A DNA stretch of 64,000 bases from Plakobranchus ocellatus (GCA_019648995.1 BLXT01000981.1:901270-965269); one strand, 5' to 3'; shown: positions 51,801 through 63,863, counted from the stretch's first letter. Numbers and translations are program-made. The notes: generated by a model not told the origin, from the sequence alone.

Positions 51801-54800
51801 TTCCCAAACATGTCTGGAATACACCAAAAAAAAAAAAAAAAAAGCAAAACTTTATTTAAAAGTGAAAAGAGTTGCAGCAGTGAAAGAGAGAGGAAATAAT
51901 CTATACTCAAGCCCTTCCCAGTGGGTCACTTACACAATTTACACATTTAAAATCACGAATATTTTCTAAAACTCACAAACGTGAATAATGCATTAATTGT
52001 CAAACCTGGTTACATATGCATATCAACTCTGCACCAAGTACACTGTTTTTAACCCTTTTAGATCAAACTTTTTTTTCCTGAGGTTGGAGTGAAGCATATT
52101 ATTTAACAAAACATAGTGCTCTCTCTATATGGCCCCCTAAATTTAAAAAAAAAAAAAAAATGTAATAACACACATTCAATTAAAACCAGAAACTCTAGAA
52201 GCTAGGTCTAAACCAAAAAAAAAAAGGCACAAAACTCATAGACTTACTGATCTTCAGGGTCAGCCCTCAGAGCAGACTGGAGAGAAACAATGGCTGCACT
52301 AGGATCTTCATGTCTCATTTGATGTAAGCCCAGTCTTAACCATGCCCATTTGGCACTATGAGTAAAGTATAATAAGTAGAGCAGGCAGATGCCTCTGAAA
52401 TTTTATGAAATTCTTCCCTGAAAATAATCTTCTCTACAGCAATTTTTAATCTTAAATGATAATAAATGTCTAAATCACTATCAAAACATATTGCAATAAA
52501 GGTCAGAGTACCAACCCAGCAGTCTTATAGATTCATATAATATTATGTAATACTATATGAATTATAGATTCATATTTAAATCTTAAAAAGTCAATAGGTT
52601 AATTTCTTTAAAATTAAAAAAAAATCATTTTGTTTTAATTCCATTTTACTTGAAAATTTTGCTACTTAACTGGGTCAGATTTCTAAAATATAAAGAAATG
52701 AATATCTGTTGGCCAATCAGAATCCTTTTTTTAAAATATTAACTTTTAGCAATTATATTACTTCTTACCATCCTGCAGGAGCCATTTGTGTAACTTTTTG
52801 AAGGACCCTTAGGGATTGCTCCTGTCATATAACAGAAATATCTGATTAAAATTAATTGGACAGTTTTAATATTAATTAAAAAAAAAAAAAAATGAAAGCA
52901 GCAATATAGTCTGGGCTTGACTTTCAACCTTTTAATATTGTTATCAGCAAGTACAAATTGGCATATGCTTGATTTTACAGTCAAAAAGTAACTCAACCCA
53001 TGGCTATTAATTACTTGTCACTTGAATAGGATGACACAAGTGAGAATCATCCATTTCACCCCTCAGGAGTGGTAGAAAGTAAAAGGAAATCCATTGAAAA
53101 CTATAAATGCTCCAGATAAAACACAAGACATTTTATTTAAGCTTAAGAAGGACGAAAAAAGAAAGATTATCACAAAGATTAGAAAAAGCTGCATGTGGCA
53201 TGTCAATGCCCGCCTAATGGGTGTAAACAGCTTTTAAAAGAGTAAACTGAAATTTTGGCAGGGTAATTTGATATTAATAAATTGAATCCTTTCTTGAAGG
53301 AAAATATTTTGCTTTGCATATACTACAATATATAAATTGATATAAGGTTTTGAACAATCTGTTTGGTTAGACATTACATACAATAAAGCCAACTCTCATA
53401 CTAATGCAAAAAAGGAAATTGAAAAATTAGAGACAAAAGTATATATTTTAACAAATAATTTAATGATCTTTAGCATTTTCATATCCATTTTTAATAACTT
53501 AAAACTAATGATAAAACAGGTTAAGGTATTTTGGCAATATTCTCCCTCAAAAAACAAAACAAAAAAAAAACATTTTCAAGAATTTCTACTTCTCTGCACA
53601 TTAGATCTGAGCCAGGCATGGGTAAATTTTGCTGCTTATTTCTTTTATTCAAATGCTTTTTTTTAAGAAGTGTGCATTATTCAGGTTCGTTTTTCCTTTG
53701 ATATTTATATATGTGGCAGTTCCATAAAATGAGCTGAGTGTGTGTCTACATATGTGAGATTGAATCAAAATTTCAAAGTATGGAAGAAATATTTAGAACA
53801 ATGTCCATGGAGAAGTGAGTAGTTTCCCCCTATCTAGTCAATGGTTTTCATTTAAAGGTAAGCGTTCAGACCCCAACTTTCATGATTTGAGGGACTTCTA
53901 CACGCTTCCTACTCGCTTTATTTTTAATCTTAACTTGGGATGCTCAATTTTATGCTGATTCAAATGCCTTTCCAACTAAACACCAGTATTACAAATTCCT
54001 ACCTCTTCTCCTAGTTTGAGCAATATATCCACAAGGGCAACACCACAATCATCATTTTCAGGTTGAAGGTCAAATGCCTTTTGAAAACATCTTTTTGCTT
54101 TGCTGGATTGAAACAAAATTTAAACATGTAACAAGTGAAATTGAAGTAAACTTCCTGTCACATTTAAGACCCTTTGCACTATGACATTCTCTTTCCCTCC
54201 ACCAGTCTCTTTTGCAGCATCTGACCCCTGCCCTTTAACCCATTATCACACAGCCATCCCTTGTGAATTAATTATCTCAAGACCTAGCTCTTAGCTCTGC
54301 TCTATTCCCTCAAGATGTGGCTATGTATGGAAACATAGCACTTAATAAGTGGATTTTTTTTTTTTAAATAATCACACAGGGCAGTTTTGGTTGCATTATG
54401 CAATCTAAAGTGTTTATGCCCTTATAAACACAAGCACAATCAGTTTGCTGGGAAAAAATGTTTTCTTGGCACTTGTAATCATTGCCATCAAAAATCAAAA
54501 TGTCTGACAGACAAAAATTAAAAAGCTTAGATTCCAATGGATATGACAGTGGCTTACAGTCTTGAGGAATAAAACTGACACAACAATGTCGTTATTTATA
54601 AACATGTATTTACTTTTACATTTATTGCAGCAGACTTTGCAATCCCAGTATGAAGATGTCTTTTTCAGAGAAGAGGGGAGCAAAATTATGGAGCATTTTA
54701 CATTGAGCTGGTCTAAAGGATTCAAAGTCTTGCAGTTGCACTTTCAAGGGTGAATATTCCCACCCATCCATTAACTATGGACTTAGCAAAAGTGTTCAGA

Positions 54801-57800
54801 GGCTGGAATCTTTTGCCTCTGGCTTTTCTGTACTTATTTGACAGGATGTTGGCATGCACCATAAGCTAATGTTAGCAGATGAAAGATGGTTTTCTTCTAC
54901 CATTTTATGCTTTTTGTACAGATTAGGCAGTGCGTCATTTGTTGATCTGACAAATCTACACCTGCCATGTTCTTTATATAGCATGTCACAGCTAGAGGTT
55001 TGTTTTTTCTCTCCAAACACCCCAAAATCTCTCTCAACTCAGGCTCACTCATTGTCGAAAGTGTTGATACTTCCCTCTTGTCCACCAACTTAATCAACAT
55101 GAGCTGCCCACATCTCCTATAATCCATGTCTCCCTTCGCAACTCTCTTATCTAAGAGCTCATTAGCCATCCCAATTCTGCTCTTGCAAACCAGTTCCACA
55201 CAATACTGTATTCTTCTGCAGAAGTCTCTTCAAAATTTGGGCAGCTGTAATAATTGTTTGCATAAAAATGGTAGCCCTTATCTATGATATATGAAAATTA
55301 AAAGGCAAAAAAGAAAGAAAACATGTTAAGTTAATGGCACTTGTGCCATCTCATAAAAATTTGTACAATTTTCAAATATTGCCAAAAACAGGGGGACAAC
55401 CCCCCTCCCCCCCCCAAAAAAAAAATCATGTGTCAATTTTGTATGAGAAAGTATTTTTAAAAACCACCATGTTCATTTTTTTTTTCTTTCAAACTAGTGT
55501 GACACTCACATTGCGTCTTGTTGAATTTCCTTGTAAAAATAGCCGATGTACAGAAAAGCTTTATGATTGTAGGGATCCAGCTTAGCAGCCTAAGGTGAAA
55601 AAGTCAAGATTATGACAATATTTTTATTGCAAAAAACACCAAGAATATAACATTTCACTATTAAAAAGTTTTATATCTGAAAATTGCATATTTGTTTATC
55701 ATTAATATTTTTTTTCCTCTTGCTTATTGCTGCACAAATTGGAAAATTTAGCATTTACTAATTTGATTTTCACCTTTAATAAAGCTGTAAAACATTCTTG
55801 CTTTGCATCCACAATATCTTCAGAGCTGCGTAATTCCCATAAGGCCATGCCTAGTAGCAGAGCAGCTCTTGCATCTGAGTTGTCGTTTTTTAACACTCCT
55901 TGCAAGCTGAGACAACATGCAAAAAGAATCGTAAATCAGACAAATATAGTTTATGAGTGGAACTGGTAAAAGCCAAGGATAAATTTCTAGATTCAATGAA
56001 TATCATATTAATAAATATTTAAAGTGAAGCTCACAGCATTTTATCCTAATCTTCTAGTTCAATATGTAATCCAAGATTTAGATATTTTAATTAAATTAAA
56101 CATAGGACATACATTTTCAAAGCTCCACTGAAGTCTTTCTTCTCAAACAAAATTGCTGCTTGCAAAGTCTGTACTGGCAGAGCCTCAAGGGGCAGATAGG
56201 TAACACACTCCTGAATTGGGCATATAATTTGCATTACTTAATTGGTCAGGTTATATCTACAACAACAATAAAAGACGCAAAAAGGGCATTAGATGCAATG
56301 CGTTACAAATTACATTTTAAACCATAGATTTGAAGAAATTAAAAAATTTTATATAAATTTTATGCCAGTATGGAAGCAAAATTAATGCAATTTTAGAATT
56401 ACACATGCAAAGTTAACCATATCTTTAAAAAAAAAATATAAAAATACCTGAGCATCAGCAATTTTTCCTTGGTCAATGAAGATATAGGCTTTAATTAAGA
56501 AAGCTTCTGTAGGCATTTTCTCTTGAACCTGACATAATAATGGAATTGAAAATTATTCAATATATGTATTTAAAGAAAAAAAAGGCTGCAAGGATGAAGC
56601 CCCTCATATAACATAGCAAAACTTAAAACAATGCTAACGGTAAGGTTTTCTGTTCCTTCCTTAAGAATTAGCGGACCTTTGTAAAGATGAACATTCTCAC
56701 AAAACTTAAATAAACATATACATATGTATTCACACCCAACCGAAAAAAACAACAGAAGTACATTCTCATAAAGAAATATGAGAGCATATTCTCATATGTT
56801 CATATAATCCAGTCTAGGTCTGGATCAAGTAATGAAGATTAACTAAACACACACACATACACACAAAAAACCACTAGAAACAAGCAGCGTACACATCACC
56901 ATTTAATGCATACAACTTGATATTTTGATTTTAACATTGACTTTTTTAAGTCGAAAAGACATGCATGGAAGTTTCTAAAAAATAAGCCAGTGACTCTGGT
57001 CTTTAAGATTAGATTAAGGGTGGTCCATGGTGTAGTATTTGAAAAGGCAAATGCAGTCCCTTAGGTGTTAATCTATTCTGAGATATGTTGGAATATATTA
57101 TAATAATGTAAATGTTACTAACTATAATTTTGAAGTTACATCCACATATATATAATAAAGTTCTATCTGGGATTATACTGCACAATAATAAAACATGACA
57201 GCAAAGTATGATTTTGATAATTAAACATCCATAAAATAACTTGACACTGATGAGGGCAATTTTTATTGTCACACTACAAGTATATACTTCTTCCAATATC
57301 ATCAAAGCTTCTGACTGAGCCTCCTCTGAGCCAATTTCCAAGTATGCTTCTGCTCTCGCCAGCTCAAATAGGGACTGAACATGAGAAAGGGGGGTACAAA
57401 GAATCTTCTTATCCTTTGAACAAGCATCCAGACCTACAGAAATAAAAATGAAATATTCATGATAGGACAACTTTAAACATATGTTGATACAGAACTGACG
57501 AATGGAAGAACTTAAGAATGTAATGACACCAAGTAATGAGGATTTTTGCAACAAAAAACAGGTATTGAAATATGGCATAGTTGTGATCTTAATCAAATTT
57601 TCCTATAACATTTCAATAAGAATAGAAGAATTTTATATCATTTGATAATCATGGGCTGTGCTTAAAAGCCACATCTTTATCAACATTTATACAAGAAGAC
57701 CACTGATTTTGCTGTTTGTGACAATCATAATTTTGAAAAACAGAGGCAGTCGAGACAATAAGTAGGGATAAAAAACTAATTATTTCATTTACAGATATCT

Positions 57801-60800
57801 TGTTTTCATGATTCATGTTTGTGAAGCAGACTACATAGTTTTGATGTGGTCTTAACAGATTTAAATGAAATACTGGACCTTAAACTACAGGGGAAAAAAC
57901 CCAGAAGCTTAACACTATTATTCCAAATGTTCAATCAGTGCATCAAATTTCATAGAACAAAGCAATAGGTTGAATTTACCCTTTTGGGAGGCTTCCAGAC
58001 ATTTCAAATAGGAATGAAGATTCAAGTAAGTCTGACCCAGCAAGTACCACCCACATATGCAATCATCAGGATTGTCTGCAATAAATAAGAATTTTTTTTC
58101 TCATCATATTTTCAGCTTTATATTATTCTTTCTTAGCGTTCGTCTTAAAATGTGCCAAGTTTTTTCAATATTGTATAAGATTTGCATACGAAAAGTCAAA
58201 GAGGCTTGCCACCATCTTTCTCACCCAAACAGAAGGCAGCATTTTATGCAAAGATGTATTTAGTGAGTAAGTCTACAATTTTTCTGCATTGTAATCTTGT
58301 GACAACCCTTAATCTTTGGAGATTCAAAAGGGCTTAGAAAAATTATTTTTTACACAGAGAAACAATAATGTTAGCGAGCCCCAGTCAAAATATGCTCACA
58401 CCAAAGACGTATTTATCAAACATGTTCTTCAAATGAAAAAACACATAAGAATAATGCATTAACATTAGCAAATCCTTACCATGAAGTAAATCTTTGGCAT
58501 TGTTGTAATTCTTATTCTGTATTTCAGTGAAAGCTTGCCCAACTTTGACCATGGGATTGTTTTCCTGTGCAGCAGCCAGGGCTGATGTTAATCTCTTCAC
58601 AGTATCACAAGTTGCTTGTGATGGGTATCCTTCCCCTGTTGTTGTTGTAGAAAGAAAAATAAGAATTTTACAGGAAGAAATATTTACTAAACTGTCAAAA
58701 ATTTTTTGCTCAATATAGTAGATGGACATAAAAATTTTGGTCCTGGAGTTTTTTTTTTCCTCTTATCATCTTAATAATCAAATTCTTTAAACTGTAAATG
58801 CTGGTTTCAGCATGGAGAAATTAGAGAAAAAAAAAAGAGATTTTTTTAACAATACTGTTAGGATACTGACCACCATATTGGATTTATTTCCAATAAATGA
58901 TAAACAAACAAAGCTGTCTACTGTGACAAATATCTATAGACTTACCTGACTTTTTGTTCATGGGACAAAACAAAATTCCTAAAAATATTTAGCAGTATTT
59001 TAAATTAAATGGTGATGTACATGTTTTTAAATCAAAATATTTTGAAAAAAGAAAACAATTGATGAATTCTTACATTTGTCTCTTTTCATGTTCATTATTT
59101 TACGATAACTCAAAAAATCTGGACAGCAAAATATAAAGATAATATAAGTAAGTCCAAAAATTTGAAGGATAATTTTAAATACTTTCTTTTATTTTTAATA
59201 GTCCATACAATATTAAAGCCAGGACAAAACCTAAAATTGCATCAGAACTTTTATTTTTTACATTTCAATATATCTTAAGAGAAAGAAAAATCTTACATCC
59301 CTCATATGAAAAAAAAAACCCCTCATTTACGCATTAATTTATCACTTATACAAAAAGAAGAGAAAAGTTTATTTCATAAAGAATTACAGAAACATTTCAC
59401 CAACAATAATAGCATAAAATAATGTTTACAGGATTAGGAATAAAGTTTTGAAAAGTTTAATTATGAAGAAAATTAAAGGATAACTTGTTTACAGGCTTAA
59501 AGAGAAAAATTCTGATTACCTATGTTTGAGTCAATAATTAATCTGAGCTGAAATTCCAACGGTGAAGCTAAAGTAGGGTGGTCTTGGATTAAATGTTCAC
59601 ATGTTGAATATAGTTCATCCAACCTAACCTAAAAGAATATGCAAACAGCATGATTTGAAAGGATACTTTTAAGAGCTTTCACTAGATCTCTTACATTTCT
59701 CCAAAATTAGATCCCATTTAACCTTTTATCTCCATTGCATGTTTCTAATCAGGAATATGCATTGTATACTACTTAACACTATAATCATAGATAGAGATTT
59801 CAACTTTCTGTAAACTTGAAAAAAAAAATATATATAAATGGCCAGTAATTCAACACTTCATCCTCAAAACCCCAGAATTAATCTCTGGTTTAAAAAAAAA
59901 GCCAGTCATTCACCACTCCATCATCAAAACCCTAGCAATAGCTTCTGGTTTAAAAAAAAAAAAAAGGAATATAGAATAAGGAAATTGATTTCAACAACTA
60001 TATAAATGTGGCTCCAAGACTTGATTGTCCATTTTTATTAATTGATAACATTTCATGACTCATGCAATCAGCAAAGAGGTTGAAGTTAGAACTTACTTGA
60101 GAGACAAAAGAGAGTAGCAGATTAGCATAATAATCTTTGCCTGGAAGCAGGTCTTCTGGTGCACTGATAACTTCTTCCAGTGTAGATTTATACTGCCAGG
60201 ATTTTTAAGAACAGTTTTTAACAATTTTAGCTTATTAACATGGAAAAAGAATAAACAACAAATCATAACGTTTTTGATTTTTCCACTAAATCCCTTTTCC
60301 TAAATAAAGCAAAGAGAAGTTCAACATTAAATGCTGCAATGATGAAAATCATTACATTAACTTTTTTTTGTTTGTTTTTGTTGCAGCAGGCAATAAAAAA
60401 TGAAATGTCAATCATAACATAAAGAATAATTTTCATCTAAGGCATCAATTTATATTTGCATGCATAATTTAAATGAAAATAAAAGCCATCAAAACTGCAG
60501 AATGATTCTTGTCTAATGCATCAATTTTTATCTGTTTGCATAATTAATATTAAAATAATAACTATGGCATCTTCATAGTCATATTAAGAATTATTGTTTT
60601 AGCCCTTATTCAAAGTTATTATAAATCATTTATATTTGAAAATATTGATGATAAAAACAGTGATTTATTCAGCTTCTTCAAGCCTTTCACATTCAATAGT
60701 TTTTGGGAAACTGTACAAAGTTAATCACTTTCATCCTATGAGTGTGACTGACATTTCCTTTAATTGATCAATAAATTCAAGCTCACTGTTTTGTTAATTT

Positions 60801-63177
60801 AAAAAATTTTTTGTTTTTTTCGCCACCTGACTGTATATACTGAACCTACTTAAAACGAAGAAATAGGTATTGTCCATTTTATCTCATAGAATCAAACTCT
60901 CCCTCAGTTAAATTATTTCATTGAATTTTATTTGCAATAAATTGTACTCTAAAACTTATTAGTTTAGACATCTGCTTTTAACAAAGTTTCAGTGAAACAA
61001 ATTAATAATTTTGTTGTGGTGAACATTAATTAAAGTTAAAATGACCAGGAAAGAATGACTACATAAAAATATGCAAAACGAATCTTTAATAATTTTTCAA
61101 ACATAAACTTCATACTTTTATAAGATCTTCCTCTACAAGATGAGGTGCAGATGGAGACATTAGAGAAATATAACTGCACAGAGGCTTTATCCGTTTTTCT
61201 TTTTCCTTTTCTACATGCAAAAGCCGAGCAATAACTTGCAGAGCCTGGAAAAGTTAAGAGGCAGAAAGATTGACAAAGTTTTAAGCTCATTATGAAAATT
61301 ATGCCAATAAATTTCCCACTTAATATTTGGGGACAAAAAAAGTATCAAGTATCTTTTAAAAATCTGTGGAACTTATATTTTCAATGTAAATGTCATGCCT
61401 TTCTACATCTGTCATTTGCAATGTAAATGGTATGTTTACATTAATTTATAAAAGATCAGCAAGATGGTGTTTTTAATCAAGCTTATACTATGATGCAGAG
61501 GTTTATGCTTGATGCCTTCATTATTTTAACTATCAACAACAAGAATTATCCTGATGAACACACAAGTAGTTAAAATTGGCAACAACAACAACAACAAAAT
61601 ATTGATAAAACAGCACATATAAGCAAAAAATAAGCTCCAGTTAAAAAAATCAACAAAACTTTAGGGCTACTCCTCTAGCTTTTAAGCTGCTGGAAAGATA
61701 ACTATGCTTAAGTTTGCTATGACTGGATTAGATTTCAGAATGAAAGAGCTTTTATTATGTTAACATTAGAATGCTACTTTATTTTTAAAAAATTAAAAAA
61801 TTGAAAGTTTATATTTTAAAACAAACCTTGTCATTTTGACTTGACTTCATGTAAAGGTCATACAACTTGTGTAATTGTAGAAGCTGTTTTGTTTCATCAC
61901 TATGAAGAAATATAAATTTTAAATAATTATGTATCTGTATTGGATAATAAATAAATTTAAAAAAACTAAAATATTTCTTCTTCATTCTTCAATATGGTGA
62001 CTATGCTCTTGCATTCTAGTCGGTGCCTAAAATAATATTTAATAATCACACAGGTATACAATAAAAATCAAGATATAATGATGCAACAAATATTAGCTTT
62101 TTGACATTCTATTAGCCTTAGAAAGTTTTTTAAAAGTTGAAGATAAAATATGAAGGGATGCAATTTTTAAAAAAATGTTAAATACCTTGTAAAAAGTGTA
62201 ACAAGTTTTTCAATGACCTCACTGGATTCCTCTATTGACATCAAGCCCGGGTGCTTTTCCAACATACTGCTAATACCCTTCAAGACCAAAATTTTAAAAT
62301 TCATCAGCATGTTTTTAACAATGATATTTTTCATATTACATTTTTAAAGTAACAAATCTATGATTTGATTTAAAAGCATCTGCTACACTTAAAATTTCGT
62401 CCACACAAAAGCTGAATTTTATGATTATTTTTCATATATATTTTCTTCAATTAAATAGGCAAATAAATTGGTTGATGCTTTTTATCACCTGTTAATAAAT
62501 GCTATAAGCGAATGAAATGATTAGGGCAATGACGTAAAAGAGTTTTACTTCTTTCAAAATCCTATCCATAAATATTAATCATCCTTGTTACCAATATATT
62601 TTAAAGATTTTAAAGGTAAAGTATATAATCTAAATATGCTACACATACATCTTCACTTTACAACTAAGTCTTACCTGCCAAGCCAGGAGCTGATCAGGCT
62701 GCGCATCTGTTGCTTTCTTGTATGCTTTCAAAGCTTGTTCTACATGATCCAAACCCTCAGCAGTAACACCAAGAAACACAAGGGCATTGTAATTGTTAGG
62801 ATCCTCTACAAGCACAGCCTTTGTAGAACAACATTACAAAAAGATAAAAAGTGTATAAAATTTTGTTCAAACTTTTGCAGTTTCAAATTTTAGCTTCATA
62901 TTAAATGGTCTGTTGTCTCTTTTATAAATTTAGCATATGAGCATTGCAATTAATTTTTCAAATTTCAAATACTAACTTGTATTAATCAATTGCTACCAAA
63001 AACAAGTGAGCAAAACATGCAGTCATGTAAAAAATAAATGCCCTAATTGATCATAAGGTAATTTATGAAGAAAACTAGCTGGATGACCTTGCATTGTTTA
63101 GCTGCATCTTTATAATCCTTGGTTCTGATTGCTTCTCTTGCAGCTTTTAAATAAGCTTTTATCTCTTTGGCATCCAT
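29021..63177 (-). CDS. SKIC3: SKI3 / tetratricopeptide repeat protein 37 (SKIC3), complete, 46 coding exons
   Basis: All coding exons can be followed from the ATG (63177-63175) to TAA (29023-29021) by GT-AG sites and agreeing phases, giving about 1587-1599 residues against about 1564 in human TTC37. SKIC3 is the TPR scaffold of the cytosolic Ski complex, holding the SKIC2 helicase and SKIC8 WD-repeat protein and feeding mRNA 3'-5' into the exosome, including non-stop mRNA. Recognition rests on blocks such as KWAWLRLGL, ALKAFTKASE, DMSCLWKLMGDAC, WKHWNALGV, AWTNLGALYL and TMDLFRHTTEL, in human order. The - strand orientation makes it convergent with the arrestin gene. The only uncertain boundary is the 5' edge of exon 37 (38004 or 38040). 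Exon coordinates are in the next five entries. Confidence 0.95.
32662..32865 (+). repeat. Dispersed repeat copy B with hammerhead-like motif at its edge
   Basis: Shares with copy A the block aaggatcctgaagatgcaat and the following segment. Just past it, read on the - strand at 32861-32828, lies ttgataaagccctaaaggcgaaacattgtc in parts: ttgataa, a GCC/GGC stem, gaaac and gtc. These parts have the order and spacing of a small type I hammerhead ribozyme core (CUGAUGA, stem II, GAAA, short stem III, GUC), with two changes in the first box. Such ribozymes are known from Penelope-like elements. Confidence 0.5.
33000..33300. repeat. Poly-A, TAAA and (TA)n low-complexity block around an assembly gap
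   Basis: A tracts, TAAA units, two TA runs and TACA-type repeats. The reading frames across it are artefacts. The gap probably reflects failed assembly of this simple sequence. Confidence 0.9.
33058..33101. other. Assembly gap (44 N)
   Basis: Run of N inside the A/TA-rich block in SKIC3 intron 42. Confidence 1.
33427..33485. repeat. Pure (CT)n microsatellite
   Basis: About 29 uninterrupted CT units in SKIC3 intron 42, next to the Penelope-like remnant. Confidence 0.95.
33650..34110 (-). mobile_element. Penelope-like retroelement remnant (C-terminal region), broken
   Basis: On the - strand, about 33756-33715 reads WIHALKTTEPQGLN, the pattern that closes the GIY-YIG endonuclease region of Penelope-like elements (xRFWIxxLxTxxPxGLN). 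The preceding 350 bases look like decayed coding sequence in the same orientation. A 40-base piece of the dispersed repeat lies within it at 33842-33895. The copy is short and clearly defective. A LINE with an unusual C terminus is a weaker alternative. Confidence 0.5.
37544..43943 (-). CDS. SKIC3: SKIC3 exons 31-38: TPRs, residues about 987-1296
   Basis: Exons: 43943-43850, 43132-43052, 42144-42017, 41101-40978, 39796-39622, 39052-38879, 38004-37969 (or 38040-37969), 37661-37544. Readable blocks include LNMQGLLFEHQCLFL, GMAAFMRGDFSSAKSYLF, LFALCSLGLLQKDITLA and PEDATVWSLLARITLS, the last matching human PGDPALWSLLSRV. Exon 37 ends cleanly at 37969, but two in-frame acceptors fit (38004, 12 codons; 38040, 24 codons) and neither has a strong pyrimidine tract. 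Exon 36 is flanked by two diverged copies of a roughly 165-bp repeat. Confidence 0.87.
38480..38655. repeat. Diverged direct repeat flanking SKIC3 exon 36 (copy 1)
   Basis: Matches 39285-39450 in the same orientation over about 165 bases, with blocks such as tgtattcttgatcaa, cagtctgaactgagc/cgatctgaactaagt and tagagctagaaca/tagagctaaaaca. Exon 36 lies between them. The unit is not recognised. Confidence 0.7.
39285..39450. repeat. Diverged direct repeat flanking SKIC3 exon 36 (copy 2)
   Basis: Partner of 38480-38655, offset by about 800 bases. Because exon 36 itself is not duplicated, the copies are more likely two insertions of one interspersed element than a tandem duplication. Confidence 0.7.
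39900..40105. repeat. Imperfect local duplication of about 145-bp period in SKIC3 intron 34
   Basis: aatcaataaagagaaaagag followed by a ttaatacttcttgggttcag-type segment (39905-39950) recurs as a diverged version at 40048-40095. A separate pair, tataaaagctgatgaagaag, lies at about 40191 and 40390. Confidence 0.6.
41497..41775 (+). repeat. Dispersed repeat copy D with a partial second unit
   Basis: Repeats the dispersed-family core, more diverged than copies A and B, in SKIC3 intron 33. The end segment (ctcaaacttgtttgaacaaatta... then ttatc) is present twice, at about 41605-41680 and 41700-41775, so the terminal portion is tandemly duplicated. The gene's coding strand is opposite. Confidence 0.65.
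44951..50690 (-). CDS. SKIC3: SKIC3 exons 21-30: central TPR array, residues about 645-986
   Basis: Exons: 50690-50590, 49939-49837, 49430-49338, 48651-48556, 48166-47940, 47417-47356, 46477-46421, 46024-45956, 45474-45400, 45092-44951. This is the best conserved part: PAHVPALKG, MSCLWKLMGDACSLASF, LWHDLGVNLFYQSQ, WKHWNALGVIASS, AQHCFIKSIE, AWTNLGALYLDKG, YIECWIGQALIAEMVG and TMDLFRHTTEL all align in order with TTC37. Exon 25, at 227 bases, is the largest coding exon of the gene. An N gap lies in intron 25, clear of the exons. Confidence 0.94.
47595..47607. other. Assembly gap (13 N) inside a poly-G tract
   Basis: N run flanked on both sides by G tracts in SKIC3 intron 25. The G run itself was probably unsequenceable. 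Confidence 1.
50165..50335 (-). repeat. Dispersed repeat copy E
   Basis: On the - strand it carries aagcttgaggatcctgagga and the gaacaaatttgaac-type end seen in the other copies, about 170 bases in SKIC3 intron 21, well diverged. Confidence 0.65.
51283..51355 (+). other. Hairpin of pre-miRNA size in SKIC3 intron 20
   Basis: Arms 51283-51307 and 51331-51355 pair over 25 positions with only two mismatches if G:U pairs are allowed on the + strand (21 Watson-Crick, two wobble), around a 23-base loop. On the - strand the two wobbles become A:C mismatches, so the + transcript folds better, antisense to SKIC3. A small fold-back transposon relic is the main alternative; no known miRNA seed is recognised. 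Confidence 0.4.
51454..58635 (-). CDS. SKIC3: SKIC3 exons 9-20: TPR array, residues about 256-645
   Basis: Exons: 58635-58480, 58075-57980, 57433-57288, 56528-56448, 56210-56113, 55906-55774, 55589-55510, 54102-54003, 52821-52769, 52355-52248, 51813-51729, 51485-51454. Typical TPR helices are visible: WYLLGQTYLNL, ARAALLLGMALWEL, AFLYIGYFYKE, ENDDCGVALVDILLKLGEE, KWAWLRLGLHQM, HVWECLAEAYLHRGSLTASL. The 32-base exon 20 (LSPDSVYCLQ) is accepted because both splice sites and phase fit and the human protein has LNPESIYS there. Intron 15 holds a piggyBac relic and intron 20 a hairpin. Confidence 0.92.
54790..55275 (-). mobile_element. piggyBac transposase fragment, defective
   Basis: The - strand frame at 55199-54897 carries GQLMLIKLVDKREVSTLSTM and KNMAGVDLSDQ, the signature C-terminal blocks of piggyBac transposases (W/K-DKRxVxxLST and NKxMGGVDxxDQ). 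Upstream, about 55270-55236 gives FYANNYYSCPN, the FDNYYTS-type block. Downstream the KWxKK/FHLLxLA part follows in another frame with stops. It is a plain DNA transposon piece about 490 bases long, lacking ends, in SKIC3 intron 15 and in the gene's orientation. Confidence 0.8.
58946..63177 (-). CDS. SKIC3: SKIC3 exons 1-8: N-terminal TPRs, residues 1 to about 255
   Basis: Exons: 63177-63088, 62818-62675, 62277-62186, 61899-61827, 61244-61116, 60192-60097, 59628-59520, 58978-58946. The start MDAKEIKAYLKAAREAIRTK matches the vertebrate N terminus, followed by LLAWQ at the end of exon 2, a conserved TPR helix. An acceptor (AG at 63182-63181) lies three bases before the ATG, so the 5' UTR is split and its first exon lies upstream. 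Exon 7 uses the acceptor ending at 59629; a nearer AG would break the frame. Exon 8 is only 33 bases and is supported by both splice sites and phase. In yeast Ski3 this N-terminal arm helps gate access to the complex and contacts Ski7/exosome. Confidence 0.9.
59840..59965. repeat. 60-bp imperfect tandem duplication in SKIC3 intron 6
   Basis: gccagtaattcaacacttca and gccagtcattcaccactcca begin two units spaced 60 bases apart, each ending in ctctggttt/cttctggttt and an A tract. Confidence 0.8.
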
Positions 63178-63180
63178 GAC

Positions 63181-63863
63181 CTGTTAAAAAAAAGTAAATG
63201 TAAATATTTTTTTTTTTTTAATTATTTCATTTCATCTTATACCTATCCCCCACAGAAATTTGCTTAGAGATAACTACAGAGTCTGCCTGCACATTAAGGG
63301 ATTGTTTGTCTTTTTGAAATATATTATGTACATATCTTTATTCTATAGCTACAAGTTGTAAGCCCCTTTTTTCGTGATAATTGCCAATGTCTTTCTGATC
63401 AATTCCCAATGTGGGAAGCTCAAAGTGTTTTTGCCATCAAGAATTTTTTTTTATAATCAAGTTTTGATACTTTGATTAAGAAGAATGATTAACTTCCCAA
63501 ACCTTGGTAATAAAAGCAAAAAAGTTATTGACAACACACACAAAAAAGGATCACTATGTATTTAAACTCTGATAATACAAGTTATGTACCCATCATTATG
63601 CCAACAGACCATCCTGGACTTGATCATTGTTGATGCAAAAAAGTAATTTAATCATAGGATGTTTTGGCAAGTCGTTTCTGTGTGTGAGTTCTTTAGTTCT
63701 TAAATTTTTATGTAAAATTAAGCTCTTTTCATTCATTTTTCTTTAGATACACATAATCAATCTCTCTCTCTTGTTAGTGGCTATTTCCTATGATAAGTAT
63801 CATCTAAGTAAAATTAAAAGCATTGTCATAACTTTCTAGTAAAAAAAAAGACATACCACTGCC
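63181..63863. other. Upstream side of SKIC3: intron in the 5' UTR
   Basis: Because a splice acceptor immediately precedes the start-codon exon, this stretch is probably intron on the - strand. A possible donor (gtatgt on the - strand, 63856-63851) would place a non-coding first exon inside the tandem repeat, but this is speculative. Confidence 0.35.

Noticed and set aside
57009-57596. 195-residue open frame on the - strand
   Set aside because: Only 57433-57288 (SKIC3 exon 11) is coding, shown by splice sites and TPR-like sequence. The rest is intron with low-complexity residues.
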